NCBI GenBank assembly: GCA_964652195.1
Contig: CAZZBB010000009.1
Location: 1-64,000, forward strand
DNA from: MSPOR6 sp964652195
GTDB taxonomy: Bacteria; Poribacteria; WGA-4E; WGA-3G
Length of the DNA: 64,000 nucleotides
Direction: 5' to 3'
In this document: positions 54,627-63,876 of the stretch, piece by piece
Position numbering within the stretch: the first letter of the stretch is position 1
Layout: every line of letters starts with the position of its first letter
The notes under the pieces: generated by a model
Told to the model about the DNA's origin: nothing
Seen by the model: the letters and a program-made list of their open reading frames with translations, nothing else
The model's database searches: none
Program-made: the position numbers and the translations under genes

Positions 54627-54662
54627 GAATAACTCCTTGATCTAAACCCAATAGGCAAAACA

Positions 54663-54691
54663 ATTATAATATATCTAACCAAAATTGTCAA
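54663..54691 (-). promoter_or_regulatory. Consensus sigma70 promoter of the Rrf2-cysteine operon
   Basis: On the minus strand, a perfect TTGACA (54691-54686) and a perfect TATAAT (54668-54663) are 17 bases apart. Transcription would start about 30 bases before the Rrf2 ATG at 54626. The spacer carries one copy of the operator-like repeat. Confidence 0.85.
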
Positions 54692-54720
54692 TAAATAATG
54701 AATTCCTAACCAAAATAGTC
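54675..54720. promoter_or_regulatory. Two direct operator-like repeats, probable Rrf2 sites
   Basis: CTAACCAAAATTGTC (54675-54689) and CTAACCAAAATAGTC (54706-54720) differ at one base and are spaced 31 bases, about three helical turns. The first overlaps the -35 and spacer, the second lies upstream. Binding would block the promoter, fitting autoregulation by the Rrf2 protein. Confidence 0.6.
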
Positions 54721-54984
54721 GTATTTATAGATTGGTTTTATTCTATCTGCTTTTATGCCTTTTTAACAATCAGAAATATCAGTCCCATATCCACTATCAC
54801 CAATCTGTTGACACGTTTGCATTTATACATTAAAATGGGATTACAGAAACTTGAGGACAAATGACACCATTGTAAACAGAAAAGTTCCAAATTTAATAAA
54901 ATACTATACCGGTGTTTCTTACCAGGTTGTTCCTCATTCATTAATCAGATTATAAGGAAGAGAGTTTAGATACAGGAGATAATA

Positions 54985-56928
54985 ATGGCAAACAATGTTT
55001 TTCCACCAGTGGAGACGAATTATCCTATCGGTGAAGCCCACGTCAACAGTTTAGAGGCATATCAGGTAAAATACGCGGAATCAATTAAAGATCCTGAAGT
55101 ATTTTGGGCAAATATAGCTCAACGATTGACATGGTACAATAAATGGGATACTGTACGGGATTATGATTTTGTGAAAGCACAGATTAAGTGGTTTGAAGGG
55201 GCAAGTTTAAATGCCTGCTATAATTGTCTTGATCGACATGTTGAAACTGGGCATGGAGATGAGACCGCTATTATCTGGGAAGGAAATGATCCAAACGAGG
55301 ATAAAACATTCAGTTTTAATGAACTGTTAGTTGAGGTTAAAAAGTTCGCGAATGTTTTGAAAGCACAAGGTATTGAAAAAGGCGATCGGGTATGTATATA
55401 CCTACAGATGGTTCCAGAATTAGCAATTGCAATGTTAGCATGTGCCAGAATCGGTGCTATCCACTCTATTGTTTTTGGGGCATTCTCAGCAGAATCCTTA
55501 CGGGATCGTATAAATGATTCCTCCTGTAAATTGCTTATCACTCAAGATACGGCTATGAGAGGTCCTCGTAGCGATATACCTATGAAAGCAAATGCTGATG
55601 ATGCAGTAGTGGATTGTCCATCTATTGAAAAGGTCGTTGTTGTCGCAAGGACAGGGGATGATGTCGAATTTAATTCAACCCGCGATATTTGGTGGCATGA
55701 AGCAATGGAAACTGCAGATGCAGAATGTGAACCTGAAATTATGAATGCTGAAGATCCACTCTTCATTCTATACACCTCTGGTTCAACTGGAAAACCGAAA
55801 GGTGTTCTTCATACGACTGGTGGATATCTGGTATATACTTCCTATACACATGAACAGATTTTTGACTACCATGAAGGCGATGTGTATTGGTGTACTGCTG
55901 ATATTGGATGGATTACAGGACACTCTTATATTATATACGGACCACTTGCAAATCGTGCAATCACTGTTATGTTTGAAGGTGTACCAAACTACCCAGATTA
56001 TGGTCGATTCTGGCAAGTGGTAGAAAAGCATAACATAAATCTCTTCTATACGGCTCCTACTGCTTTACGGGCATTGATGAAGGAGGGAGATACGTGGGTA
56101 GAGAAATATGATAGATCTACCCTAAGACTTCTCGGAACAGTTGGGGAACCGATCAAAGAACCGGAATGGTTGTGGTACTACAATATTGTGGGTGATAAAC
56201 GTTGTCCGATTGTTGACACATGGTGGCAGACGGAAACAGGTGGAATCCTTATCACCCCATTACCCGCAGCTACTCCATTGAAACCTGGTTCTGCAACCTA
56301 TCCATTCTTTGGGATTGAACCTGTAATTCTTGATGAAGAGGGCAACGAAGTTGATGGGAATCCTGCAACAGGATATCTGTGTATTAAAGGGGCATGGCCA
56401 GGAATCATGCGGACAGTCTATGGGGATCATGAAAGGTTTATTGATGTCTATTTCAGTCGCTTCCCTGGTTACTATATGACCGGGGATGGTGTGTTGCGGG
56501 ATGAAGACGGATATTATTGGATTACGGGTCGAGTAGATGACGTACTCAATGTTTCTGGACATAGATTGGGAACTGCTGAGGTTGAAGGGGCTATTGGACA
56601 ACACGATTCTGTCGCAGAAGCTGCAGTAGTGGGATACCCCCATGATATTAAAGGTCAAGGAATTTATGCTTATGTTACACTGATGACAGGTGAGTCCCCA
56701 TCAGATGATGTTGCAGCTGAGATTAAACTTGAAGTACGAAAACATATCGGACCTATAGCAACACCTGATAAAATACAGTTTACACCAGCACTACCAAAAA
56801 CCCGTTCAGGGAAGATTATGAGAAGGATTCTACGGAAAATTGCTGAGGGAGATGTTTCAGATTTGGGAGATACTTCCACATTAGCTGATCCGACAGTTGT
56901 GGATGCATTGGTCGAAGGTAGACAATAA
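54985..56928 (+). CDS. acs: Acetyl-CoA synthetase
   Basis: A 647-residue AMP-forming enzyme of typical length that converts acetate, ATP and CoA to acetyl-CoA. Visible motifs: YTSGSTGKPKGVLH near 260-273, DTWWQTETGG near 411-420, the hinge ITGRVDDVLNVSGHRLGTAE near 512-531, and PKTRSGKIMRRILRK near 606-620 with the acetylation-site Lys. AGGAG ribosome binding site. A standalone gene between the Rrf2 promoter region and a repeat-bearing gap. Confidence 0.97.
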   Translation: MANNVFPPVETNYPIGEAHVNSLEAYQVKYAESIKDPEVFWANIAQRLTWYNKWDTVRDYDFVKAQIKWFEGASLNACYNCLDRHVETGHGDETAIIWEGNDPNEDKTFSFNELLVEVKKFANVLKAQGIEKGDRVCIYLQMVPELAIAMLACARIGAIHSIVFGAFSAESLRDRINDSSCKLLITQDTAMRGPRSDIPMKANADDAVVDCPSIEKVVVVARTGDDVEFNSTRDIWWHEAMETADAECEPEIMNAEDPLFILYTSGSTGKPKGVLHTTGGYLVYTSYTHEQIFDYHEGDVYWCTADIGWITGHSYIIYGPLANRAITVMFEGVPNYPDYGRFWQVVEKHNINLFYTAPTALRALMKEGDTWVEKYDRSTLRLLGTVGEPIKEPEWLWYYNIVGDKRCPIVDTWWQTETGGILITPLPAATPLKPGSATYPFFGIEPVILDEEGNEVDGNPATGYLCIKGAWPGIMRTVYGDHERFIDVYFSRFPGYYMTGDGVLRDEDGYYWITGRVDDVLNVSGHRLGTAEVEGAIGQHDSVAEAAVVGYPHDIKGQGIYAYVTLMTGESPSDDVAAEIKLEVRKHIGPIATPDKIQFTPALPKTRSGKIMRRILRKIAEGDVSDLGDTSTLADPTVVDALVEGRQ

Positions 56929-56954
56929 ATATACGATATTTGAACTACTGTGGA

Positions 56955-57086
56955 AGGGGATTCCGATCCCGATCTTAGATTCTGTATGATGGGATTCCGA
57001 TCCCCGATTCTTACATGTCTTCTGTGGGCGGGGAATGCCAATAAGGCATTCATACCGTTGATTCGGATTCCGATCCCCGATTCTTA
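56955..57086. repeat. GATTCCGATCCCCGATTCTTA-type repeat block, copy A
   Basis: Between acs and the TPP-domain gene, the unit ATTCCGATCCC(C)GATTCTTA occurs three times (near 56960, 56995 and 57065). The segment 57018-57084 (TCTTCTGTGGGCGGGGAATG...) occurs in inverted orientation at 63066-63132 with few differences. GCCAATAAGGC inside it can form a hairpin. Confidence 0.75.
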
Positions 57087-57172
57087 ATATAGAAAATGTA
57101 ATATTAATTTTATTGTTCACTATAATATCTGATGATGTACAAGAGTTAAGAACATAGTTGGAAGGAGTATTT

Positions 57173-57667
57173 GTGGCAACAGCACAAAAAATTGTAGATG
57201 TATTAAAAGAACATAATATTACGCATGCCGTTGGTGTTCCAGATAATGGTAGTGCTCGTATATATGAACTCCTACGAGATGAACCTCTGATTGATGTAAT
57301 AACTGTAACACGCGAAGGTGAAGCGTTTGCTATCGCAGCTGGGTTGTATATTGGTGGTAAAAAGCCTATCATAATAATACAAAATACAGGTTTTTTGGAA
57401 TCTGGGGACGCGATCCGCGGTACAGTTATTAATATGGAGATCCCTATAGTTGTGTTCATCGGGTATCGGGGTTACCATAATAGAGATGGAAATGGAAACT
57501 GGGTTGACTCTGTGGCTACCTTTTTGGAACCAACACTAAAGGCATGGAAATTACCCTATAGGATGTTAGAACACGATACAGATATTGAAAATATTGAATG
57601 GGCATTTACCAAGTCTGATGAATCCTCATTACCTGCTGCTGTACTACTTATTGGACATGCAACATAA
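57173..57667 (+). CDS. Lone TPP-enzyme N-terminal (PYR) domain protein
   Basis: The start is GTG 57173, behind GGAAGGAG; a TTG at 57158 overlaps that site. The 164-residue protein matches the alpha/PYR half of decarboxylases such as sulfopyruvate or phosphonopyruvate decarboxylase: VGVPDNG, the conserved Glu in TREGEAFAIAAGLYIGGKKP, and IIIIQNTGFLESGDAIRG. The catalytic partner (PP half, TPP-Mg binding GDG motif) is not adjacent. A substrate link to sulfonates would fit a marine organism, but is a guess. Confidence 0.82.
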   Translation: MATAQKIVDVLKEHNITHAVGVPDNGSARIYELLRDEPLIDVITVTREGEAFAIAAGLYIGGKKPIIIIQNTGFLESGDAIRGTVINMEIPIVVFIGYRGYHNRDGNGNWVDSVATFLEPTLKAWKLPYRMLEHDTDIENIEWAFTKSDESSLPAAVLLIGHAT

Positions 57668-57692
57668 TCGAAATATGAATGGAGTTATAAGA

Positions 57693-58895
57693 ATGCTTAG
57701 TGTTGAAGAAGCACGACAGAAGATGTTAGAGAGTATTCCTGTGTTATCCACGGAATCTCGAGAAATTCTTGAATCTACAGGATATGTTCTCGCAGAAACA
57801 CTAAACGCAAATGAAAATATACCACCGTTTGACAACTCTGCGATGGATGGCTTTGCTGTACAATCAAAGGATGTAAATGGAGTGTCTAAAGAGAAATCTG
57901 CATCCCTAACGGTTGTTGAAACCATAGCAGCTGGATATGCACCGATAAAGACTGTTGAAAGTGGGCAAGCTGCACGAATAATGACTGGGGCTATGATGCC
58001 AGAAGGGGCAGATGCAGTCGTCATGCAGGAGGTTACTGAACTAACGGGAGACACAGTTACTATATTTGAATCGGTTGAAGAGAATGAAAATGTACGGTTC
58101 ACTGGAGAAAGTGTTAGTCAAGGGGATTGTGTTATGTCTCCTGGGAAGTTACTACGCCCCCCAGAAATTTCAATGCTTGCATCACTGAATTGTTCTATTG
58201 TTAAAGTCTATCGTAAACCAAAAGTTGCAATTGTTTCAACAGGTGATGAATTAACACCCATCGGTGAACCGTTGAAACCGGGAAAAATTCGTGATAGTAA
58301 CAGGTATGGTATTTTTGCACAGGTAGACGAAATTGGATGTGTACCTATTGATATGGGTATCGCACCAGACGATGAAGTTGAAACAGAGCGTATCTTCCGT
58401 GAGGCGATTGCTAAGGCTGATGCTCTCATTACAAGTGGTGGTGTTTCGGTTGGCGAACACGATATAGTAAAAAAGGTATTGATGAAGTTAGGTGAGATGA
58501 ATTTTTGGCGAGTTGCCATGAAACCTGGCAAACCGCAGGCTTATGGCAGTATTGAAGGTAAACCTGTTTTTGGACTACCCGGTAATCCTGTATCCTCTCT
58601 TGTAGTCTTTGAGCTATTTGTTCGTCCTGCACTCCTGAAAATGGCTGGTCATACCACACTATTCCGTCCAAAATTCAAAGCTATTCTGGAAACCGATGTT
58701 ACCAATAGAGATGGTCGTGTTAATTACATGCGCGCAATTCTTACTGAAAAAAATGGACAATTCATTGCGAAAACCACTGGACCTCAAGGTTCAGGGATCT
58801 TACATTCTCTTGTTTTAGCCAACGGATTAATCATTATACCTTCAGGTGTTACCGTAAAAGCAGGCGAGACAGTTGAGGCACATTTACTAATCTGA
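57693..58895 (+). CDS. moeA: Molybdopterin molybdenumtransferase MoeA
   Basis: The start is ATG 57693, behind GGAG; an ATG at 57675 is also in frame. The 400-residue length is typical. Family motifs: PPFDNSAMDGFAV near 43-55, MTGAMMPEGADAVVMQE near 98-114, STGDEL near 184-189, and TSGGVSVGEHD near 246-256. It inserts Mo or W into molybdopterin. No other moa/moe genes are adjacent. Confidence 0.96.
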   Translation: MLSVEEARQKMLESIPVLSTESREILESTGYVLAETLNANENIPPFDNSAMDGFAVQSKDVNGVSKEKSASLTVVETIAAGYAPIKTVESGQAARIMTGAMMPEGADAVVMQEVTELTGDTVTIFESVEENENVRFTGESVSQGDCVMSPGKLLRPPEISMLASLNCSIVKVYRKPKVAIVSTGDELTPIGEPLKPGKIRDSNRYGIFAQVDEIGCVPIDMGIAPDDEVETERIFREAIAKADALITSGGVSVGEHDIVKKVLMKLGEMNFWRVAMKPGKPQAYGSIEGKPVFGLPGNPVSSLVVFELFVRPALLKMAGHTTLFRPKFKAILETDVTNRDGRVNYMRAILTEKNGQFIAKTTGPQGSGILHSLVLANGLIIIPSGVTVKAGETVEAHLLI

Positions 58896-58915
58896 TAAAC
58901 AATTAATGGTGCGAT

Positions 58916-59755
58916 ATGATTGTTGATACACATGTACATGTCTGGGAAATAGATCCACCGAAATATCCTGTAGGACCAACAGCCCCTAACTGGACTTCAA
59001 TGCCAGATGAACCGGGTACTGCAGATGAACTCCTTGAGGAGATGGATTTACATGATGTCCATTGGTCTGTATTGGTACAAACCAGTTGGTCAACGTGGGA
59101 TAACGGGTATATCTCTGATTCTGTAGAACGATTTCCTGATAGGTTTATAGGACACGGTCTGATTGATCCTCAAGATCCGAATAATGCTGAACCGGTAAGG
59201 TATTGGATCAAAGATAGAGGATTGGCTGGTTTCCGATTCCATCCAATTTATTATCCAGATGAAAAGATACTCATCACTGAACAGAACAAACCATTGTGGG
59301 AGGAAATCGCAGCGGTAGATGCAGTAATCCAATTTCATTTACTCTCTGAACATGCAGATCAAATTGCTATCATCGCACAACAGTATCCACAGCTAAAGCT
59401 CATCTTGGATCATATGGGATACCCACAAGTTGATGAGGATGAAGCCTTATTTCAACCAATTGTTGATCTTGCAAAATTCACGAATATCTATTTTAAACTA
59501 TCAGATGTAGCTGGTCGTTCAAGTCAGGAATTCCCGTTTACGGATGTCCATCCATTCATAAAAAAGCTACTGTTAGCATTCGGATCAGAACGGACAGTCT
59601 GGGGTACAGGATATCCTGGGCATCATAGAACAAAACACAACTGGCCAACATTAGCAGATGAACTCCGTCTCATACAGGATGGACTTCCATTCTTATCTAC
59701 AAAGGATAAAGATAACATTCTTGGAGGCACAGCAGCAACTATATGGGATTTATAA
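58916..59755 (+). CDS. Amidohydrolase-family TIM-barrel hydrolase
   Basis: A 279-residue amidohydrolase_2-type protein. The metal motif THVHVW (residues 5-10) stands in its first strand; further landmarks are GFRFHPIY near 107, IQFHLLSEH near 138 and LILDHMGYPQ near 162. These enzymes hydrolyse lactones or decarboxylate aromatic acids. Substrate unknown. It is followed 32 bases later by an alpha/beta hydrolase, a likely pathway partner. Confidence 0.9.
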   Translation: MIVDTHVHVWEIDPPKYPVGPTAPNWTSMPDEPGTADELLEEMDLHDVHWSVLVQTSWSTWDNGYISDSVERFPDRFIGHGLIDPQDPNNAEPVRYWIKDRGLAGFRFHPIYYPDEKILITEQNKPLWEEIAAVDAVIQFHLLSEHADQIAIIAQQYPQLKLILDHMGYPQVDEDEALFQPIVDLAKFTNIYFKLSDVAGRSSQEFPFTDVHPFIKKLLLAFGSERTVWGTGYPGHHRTKHNWPTLADELRLIQDGLPFLSTKDKDNILGGTAATIWDL

Positions 59756-59787
59756 TCACAGATCCTTTATCACCCAACCTATAATCA

Positions 59788-60543
59788 ATGAAAATCGATA
59801 CAATAAAAATGGGTTGGGGAGATGTGTCATTCACCGATTCAGGTGGAACAACCCAACCACTACTCTTTTTACACGGTACCGGATGTGATTCAACAGATTG
59901 GTCATCCGTAATTGATTACCTCCCTTCAAATCAACGGTACATTACCCTCAACTTTCGCGGTCATGGGAAAACTGCTGTTCCAACCCAATCATTTTCTCTC
60001 CAGGATCTCGCTGATGATGTCATTGCCTTTCTTGACTGTCAAAACATAAGAGAAGTTATCCTTGTTGGACATAGCCTTGGTGGCATGGTATCAATGAATG
60101 TGGCGAGTAGATGTTCTACAGTTGTTGGTCTCGTTTTGTTAGAAGGTTGGACAAATCTTAAATCGGCAGGAATAGCGTTTGACTCAGACCGGTTTTACGG
60201 GACACTTAATGAAACGGATATCATTAGAATTAAAAAGAAATCAGAGGAAACTCAATCCCGCTTTATGACAAGTCTCTGGCAAGAATTTTGGGATACTGTA
60301 GCAATCTATAATGGATACAATTACCTACAAGAAGCATCCATACCTATTTATGAGGTGTTCGGTGAAATGGGGAGAAATGATGATACAGAACATCTTTTGG
60401 ATATTCCACCGAACCCCTACATTCACGTTAAATGGATTCCAGATGCTGGACATTATTTGCCACATGAACGTCCAAAGGAAGTAGCGGAGATTTGTATTGC
60501 ATTTATAACTGATACCTTTTCAATTGATACACTTACATTATGA
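59788..60543 (+). CDS. Alpha/beta hydrolase
   Basis: A 251-residue alpha/beta-hydrolase fold protein. Oxyanion segment LFLHGTGCDSTDW near 28-40, nucleophile elbow GHSLGGM near 93-99, and terminal His in PDAGHYLPHERP near 222-233 complete the catalytic set. An esterase or lactonase role is inferred; no specific substrate. Confidence 0.92.
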   Translation: MKIDTIKMGWGDVSFTDSGGTTQPLLFLHGTGCDSTDWSSVIDYLPSNQRYITLNFRGHGKTAVPTQSFSLQDLADDVIAFLDCQNIREVILVGHSLGGMVSMNVASRCSTVVGLVLLEGWTNLKSAGIAFDSDRFYGTLNETDIIRIKKKSEETQSRFMTSLWQEFWDTVAIYNGYNYLQEASIPIYEVFGEMGRNDDTEHLLDIPPNPYIHVKWIPDAGHYLPHERPKEVAEICIAFITDTFSIDTLTL

Positions 60544-60581
60544 TTATAGTGAACTTTAGAAATAACAGGATACTTCTGTAG

Positions 60582-60600
60582 CGCAAACTTTTAGTTTGCG
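60582..60600. repeat. CGCAAACT hairpin
   Basis: CGCAAACT-TTT-AGTTTGCG is a perfect 8-bp stem after the alpha/beta hydrolase, without a T run. This type of stem-loop recurs in repeat-rich bacterial intergenes. Confidence 0.55.
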
Positions 60601-60709
60601 TCTCAGCTTTACAAGTTTTTAATTATCCAACTCACGTTATCTCATACGTTAATATATAAACCTCAATAATATATATACCTCAATCAAGAGGGTACAGTAA
60701 AGGGGAATT

Positions 60710-62926
60710 ATGAAAAAAATCGTTCTATCTTCCGTTCAATTTCCAATAATCTTATTTCTTATTTTCTTATTTTTCTTTGGAATATCCGAGGCGCAAGACA
60801 ACACGATTCAGAATAAAGCCATGGAATCTGAAAGTGATTCTGTTGCTTCTGACGAAATAGTTGAGCTTGAGAGAATTTTAGTTACAGGTGAACGCGCCTA
60901 TTCAACGGCATCTTCACGGTCTATACGAGATTTTGATTTAAACGTCCGTCCCGTGAGTACAGCACAAGATATGCTACAACTTGCACCAGGGCTCGTTATC
61001 GCACAGCACGCAGGTGGTGGTAAAGCTGAGCAGATTTTTTTGCGGGGATTTGATGCCGACCATGGTACAGATGTCGCTATCTCATCCGACGGGATTCCGG
61101 TGAATATGGTCTCACACGGGCACGGACAGGGTTATGCAGATATCCATTTTGCTATACCTGAATTAGTGGAATCAATTGACGTTTTTAAAGGTCCATACTT
61201 TGCCAGGTTTGGCAATTTTTCGACTGCAGGCGCAGTACAGTTCCAAACAAAAGACAAAATTGATAGAAATATGCTGAAATTCGAAGGAGGCGAGTTTAAC
61301 ACACAAAAATTCACAGGGATGTTCCAGGTGCCTACGGTCGGAAAACATCAAAACGCATATTTTGCTGGTCAGTTTTATAATACAGACGGACCCGTTGAAA
61401 GTGACCAGGATTTTCAGAGATTGAATCTATTCGGAAAATTTCGGACTGATCTAAACGAAACAAGCAAGCTTTCTCTTTCTGCAAGCTCCTTTAGTTCTGC
61501 GTGGGACGCTTCGGGACAAATTCCAAAACGCGCTGTTGACAGCGGATTGATTTCACGCTTCGGAACAATTGACGACCTTGAAGGTGGACAAACCGGTAGA
61601 CAGAATCTCAATTTGATTTACACAGCAACCGGTGATAATAACAGCCAATTCTTGTTTCAACCCTATTTCAGTAGATATAATTTCAAACTGTTCTCAAATT
61701 TTACTTTCTTTCTTGAAGACTCGGAAAAAGGGGACATGATTGAACAGACTGATGACCGCACTATTATCGGTTTGAATACCGAATATAAATTTACGCAAAT
61801 GCTCTCTTCAATACAGACAAATGTAACGTTCGGTGGCGGATTCCGTTCTGACGACATTGCAGTTAGTCTCTGGCATAGTCCAAATCGGAGACGATTAACC
61901 AAAAAGGTGGATTCAGGCATCATTGAACGCAACATATTTCTCTGGGTACAAGATGAGCTAATCATTAACCCCAAAATCCGATTTCAACTCGGTTTGCGCG
62001 GGGACTACTTTACTTTTAATGTGGAAGACCATCTTGACACCTTGTCTGACGAAACAGTTACTTTGCCGCATGCTTCAGGATATGCACAGGAACTCATGCT
62101 CAATCCCAAGTTCAACATGGTTTATAGTCCTATCCAATCCTTGGATGTGTTCTTAAATTTCGGGAGGGGGTTCCACTCCAACGATGCACGTGATGTAGTG
62201 ATTGAACAAACAATTTCGGATTTAGAACAAACATACAAAAATCAAGAGTTGAGTGAAGACAAAATTGATGAACGGCTAACACAGATGAATTTCAATCGAG
62301 AACACGCTGGAATTCAGACGCTTCCTCGTGCGACTGGTGCTGAAATCGGAACGCGCCACCGATTTTTTGACCGATTCAATGTCGGGATTGCTTGTTGGTG
62401 GTTGGAATTAGACGAAGAATTAGTTTTTGTTGGGGACGCTGGGGAAACTGAAATCAGCGGTAAATCACAACGGATCGGTATTGATATTGAAGGACGGGTA
62501 AAGATTCTTCCATGGTTATGGGCAGACGCAGACGTGAACTTATCGCAAGGAAAATACGTTGATGAACCTGAAGATGCTAATCAGATTCCTCTCGCCCCAC
62601 GTATTACCTCAAATGGGGGTTTAACTGCTATACACCCCTCTGACTGGGTTGTCAGTTTACGGTATCGGCATATAGGGGACCGCCCCGCTAATGAAGATGA
62701 TAGCGTAACCGCAGAAGGTTACACTGTTGTAAATCTCGGTCTTTCTTACACGTATGGCCCGTTCAATTATTTTGTCGCCGCTGAAAACCTTTTTGATGTG
62801 GATTGGAACGAAGCACAGTTTGACACTGAATCACGGTTATATCACGAACCAGAACCGGTGTCTGAAATTCACTTTACACCGGGGAATCCCTTAAATCTGC
62901 AGGCTGGAATCAGTTTCCAATTTTAA
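60710..62926 (+). CDS. TonB-dependent outer membrane receptor
   Basis: A 738-residue receptor with signal peptide (about 1-29, ending SEA). The plug domain (about 55-165) carries AQDMLQLAPGLVIAQ, EQIFLRGFDADHGTDVAIS and VESIDVFKGPYFARFGNFS. A beta-barrel follows and ends in the aromatic terminus ISFQF. It imports a ligand by TonB energy: metal chelate, vitamin or carbohydrate, not determinable here. His in DADHGTD and VSHGHGQG near the plug tip could contact a metal ligand. It looks slightly more GC-rich than its neighbours, which could mean transfer. Confidence 0.93.
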   Translation: MKKIVLSSVQFPIILFLIFLFFFGISEAQDNTIQNKAMESESDSVASDEIVELERILVTGERAYSTASSRSIRDFDLNVRPVSTAQDMLQLAPGLVIAQHAGGGKAEQIFLRGFDADHGTDVAISSDGIPVNMVSHGHGQGYADIHFAIPELVESIDVFKGPYFARFGNFSTAGAVQFQTKDKIDRNMLKFEGGEFNTQKFTGMFQVPTVGKHQNAYFAGQFYNTDGPVESDQDFQRLNLFGKFRTDLNETSKLSLSASSFSSAWDASGQIPKRAVDSGLISRFGTIDDLEGGQTGRQNLNLIYTATGDNNSQFLFQPYFSRYNFKLFSNFTFFLEDSEKGDMIEQTDDRTIIGLNTEYKFTQMLSSIQTNVTFGGGFRSDDIAVSLWHSPNRRRLTKKVDSGIIERNIFLWVQDELIINPKIRFQLGLRGDYFTFNVEDHLDTLSDETVTLPHASGYAQELMLNPKFNMVYSPIQSLDVFLNFGRGFHSNDARDVVIEQTISDLEQTYKNQELSEDKIDERLTQMNFNREHAGIQTLPRATGAEIGTRHRFFDRFNVGIACWWLELDEELVFVGDAGETEISGKSQRIGIDIEGRVKILPWLWADADVNLSQGKYVDEPEDANQIPLAPRITSNGGLTAIHPSDWVVSLRYRHIGDRPANEDDSVTAEGYTVVNLGLSYTYGPFNYFVAAENLFDVDWNEAQFDTESRLYHEPEPVSEIHFTPGNPLNLQAGISFQF

Positions 62927-63003
62927 TAAGGTCTTTATACCAATACCTTCCCAAAATACTTAACAGGACTTACGCAATACCTCTTAAAGTCCCCTTGATA
63001 TGG

Positions 63004-63034
63004 GGCGGGTAATGCCTTATTGGCATTACCCGCC
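63004..63034. repeat. Perfect 13-bp hairpin of the AATGCCTTATTGGCATT family
   Basis: GGCGGGTAATGCC-TTATT-GGCATTACCCGCC is a perfect 13-bp stem. A related GCCTTATTGGC hairpin lies within the inverted repeat just downstream and in the block at 57030. Confidence 0.75.
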
Positions 63035-63065
63035 TACAGAGGAAAAATACAGAAGAGAAGAAATG

Positions 63066-63132
63066 TAAGATCGGGGATCGGAATCCAAATCAACGGTATG
63101 AATGCCTTATTGGCATTCCCCGCCCACAGAAG
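63066..63132. repeat. Inverted copy B of the repeat at 57018-57084
   Basis: Read on the minus strand, this segment matches 57018-57084 with only a few differences, including ATTCCGATCCCCGAT and GGGCGGGGAATGCCAATAAG. It is about 6 kb away in opposite orientation. Confidence 0.75.
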
Positions 63133-63209
63133 AGAAGAAAGAAGAGAAGAGGAAGAAATGTAAGATCGGAGATCGGAGTTCCCGCCTATCAAAATCGAAG
63201 GTTGCCTAC

Positions 63210-63327
63210 GTAATACCATTTCTATTAGATTTTCCAATTACCGACTGTTAGAAATGGAATGGAGAACGGCACAATCTAACAGATTGTGCTACAGTAAAGA
63301 GACATTTTCATTTTGAAATGGTATTAC
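63210..63327. mobile_element. MITE-like element, 118 bp with perfect 13-bp terminal inverted repeats
   Basis: GTAATACCATTTC (63210-63222) and GAAATGGTATTAC (63315-63327) are perfect terminal inverted repeats. The centre carries the hairpin GCACAATCT-AAC-AGATTGTGC (63269-63289). The right end (AAGAGACATTTTCATTTT) matches, inverted, the ends of the repeats at about 166, 33970 and 34617. It encodes no protein; movement would need a transposase elsewhere. Confidence 0.7.
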
Positions 63328-63543
63328 CAGTAGCAACTTTGGTTGACTTATGAAACATCTGCCATTTTGTGAAGATATTGGTTTCATATAGACACATATA
63401 GGCATTTTCTATTTTTATTTGACTAATTTTTGAATTGTCATATAATGACGTAAGGCCTTTTTTGTCTATAATATTCTTTTTTTACAAGTTTCATGCTGTA
63501 GCTTAACTCATCTAATTAATAAACTTTGAACACTTTTTACGGG

Positions 63544-63618
63544 ATAGACATTTCGCCCCTACGGGGCTTGGTCGTGGGTGGACCGCCTTTTTTATAGACA
63601 TTTCGCCCCTACGGGGCT
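63544..63618. repeat. 25-base direct repeat, two copies, 50-base period
   Basis: ATAGACATTTCGCCCCTACG followed by GGGCT occurs exactly at 63544-63568 and 63594-63618. Each copy contains AGCCCCGTAGGGGC-type dyad symmetry. Only two copies with one spacer are present. Confidence 0.75.
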
Positions 63619-63770
63619 GCTATTAGGGTCATCTGAGTTTATTTATAGCGGGTAACGTATGTGTACGAAACAATAAAAAAGATGACGGAAACAAAGCACG
63701 ATATGGACAAAAACTGTCCAAACTATAGTAAAAATAGGTATTTCGGTCATTCAGTCCTAAAGTATCGTAG

Positions 63771-63789
63771 GGGCGGGGTTTCCCCGCCC
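63771..63789. repeat. GC-rich hairpin
   Basis: GGGCGGGG-TTT-CCCCGCCC is a perfect 8-bp stem in AT-rich surroundings, typical of dispersed stem-loop repeats. Confidence 0.6.
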
Positions 63790-63876
63790 GTGAGTCCCGA
63801 ATCGGATATAACACCTATAGGGATTTTGTATTATTATTTTCATTGTTCACTATAAATAATTGAATAGGGGTTTCTT

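Larger units (their letters stand above)
54627..54984. other. Divergent intergenic region between the Rrf2 operon and acs
   Basis: This 358-base gap contains the minus-strand promoter and repeated operator-like motifs (54663-54720). The remaining part to acs shows no gene; a ribosome binding site AGGAG precedes the acs ATG. Confidence 0.6.
62927..63876. other. Repeat-dense intergenic region
   Basis: These 950 bases contain no convincing gene. They hold the hairpin and inverted repeat copy at 63004-63132, a MITE-like element at 63210-63327, a 25-base direct repeat at 63544 and 63594, and a GC-rich hairpin at 63771-63789. Confidence 0.7.

Noticed and set aside
63544..63618. Possible CRISPR array
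   Set aside because: Only two repeats with one 25-base spacer and no cas genes in the window; it fits a tandem duplication of a GC-rich stem-loop repeat.
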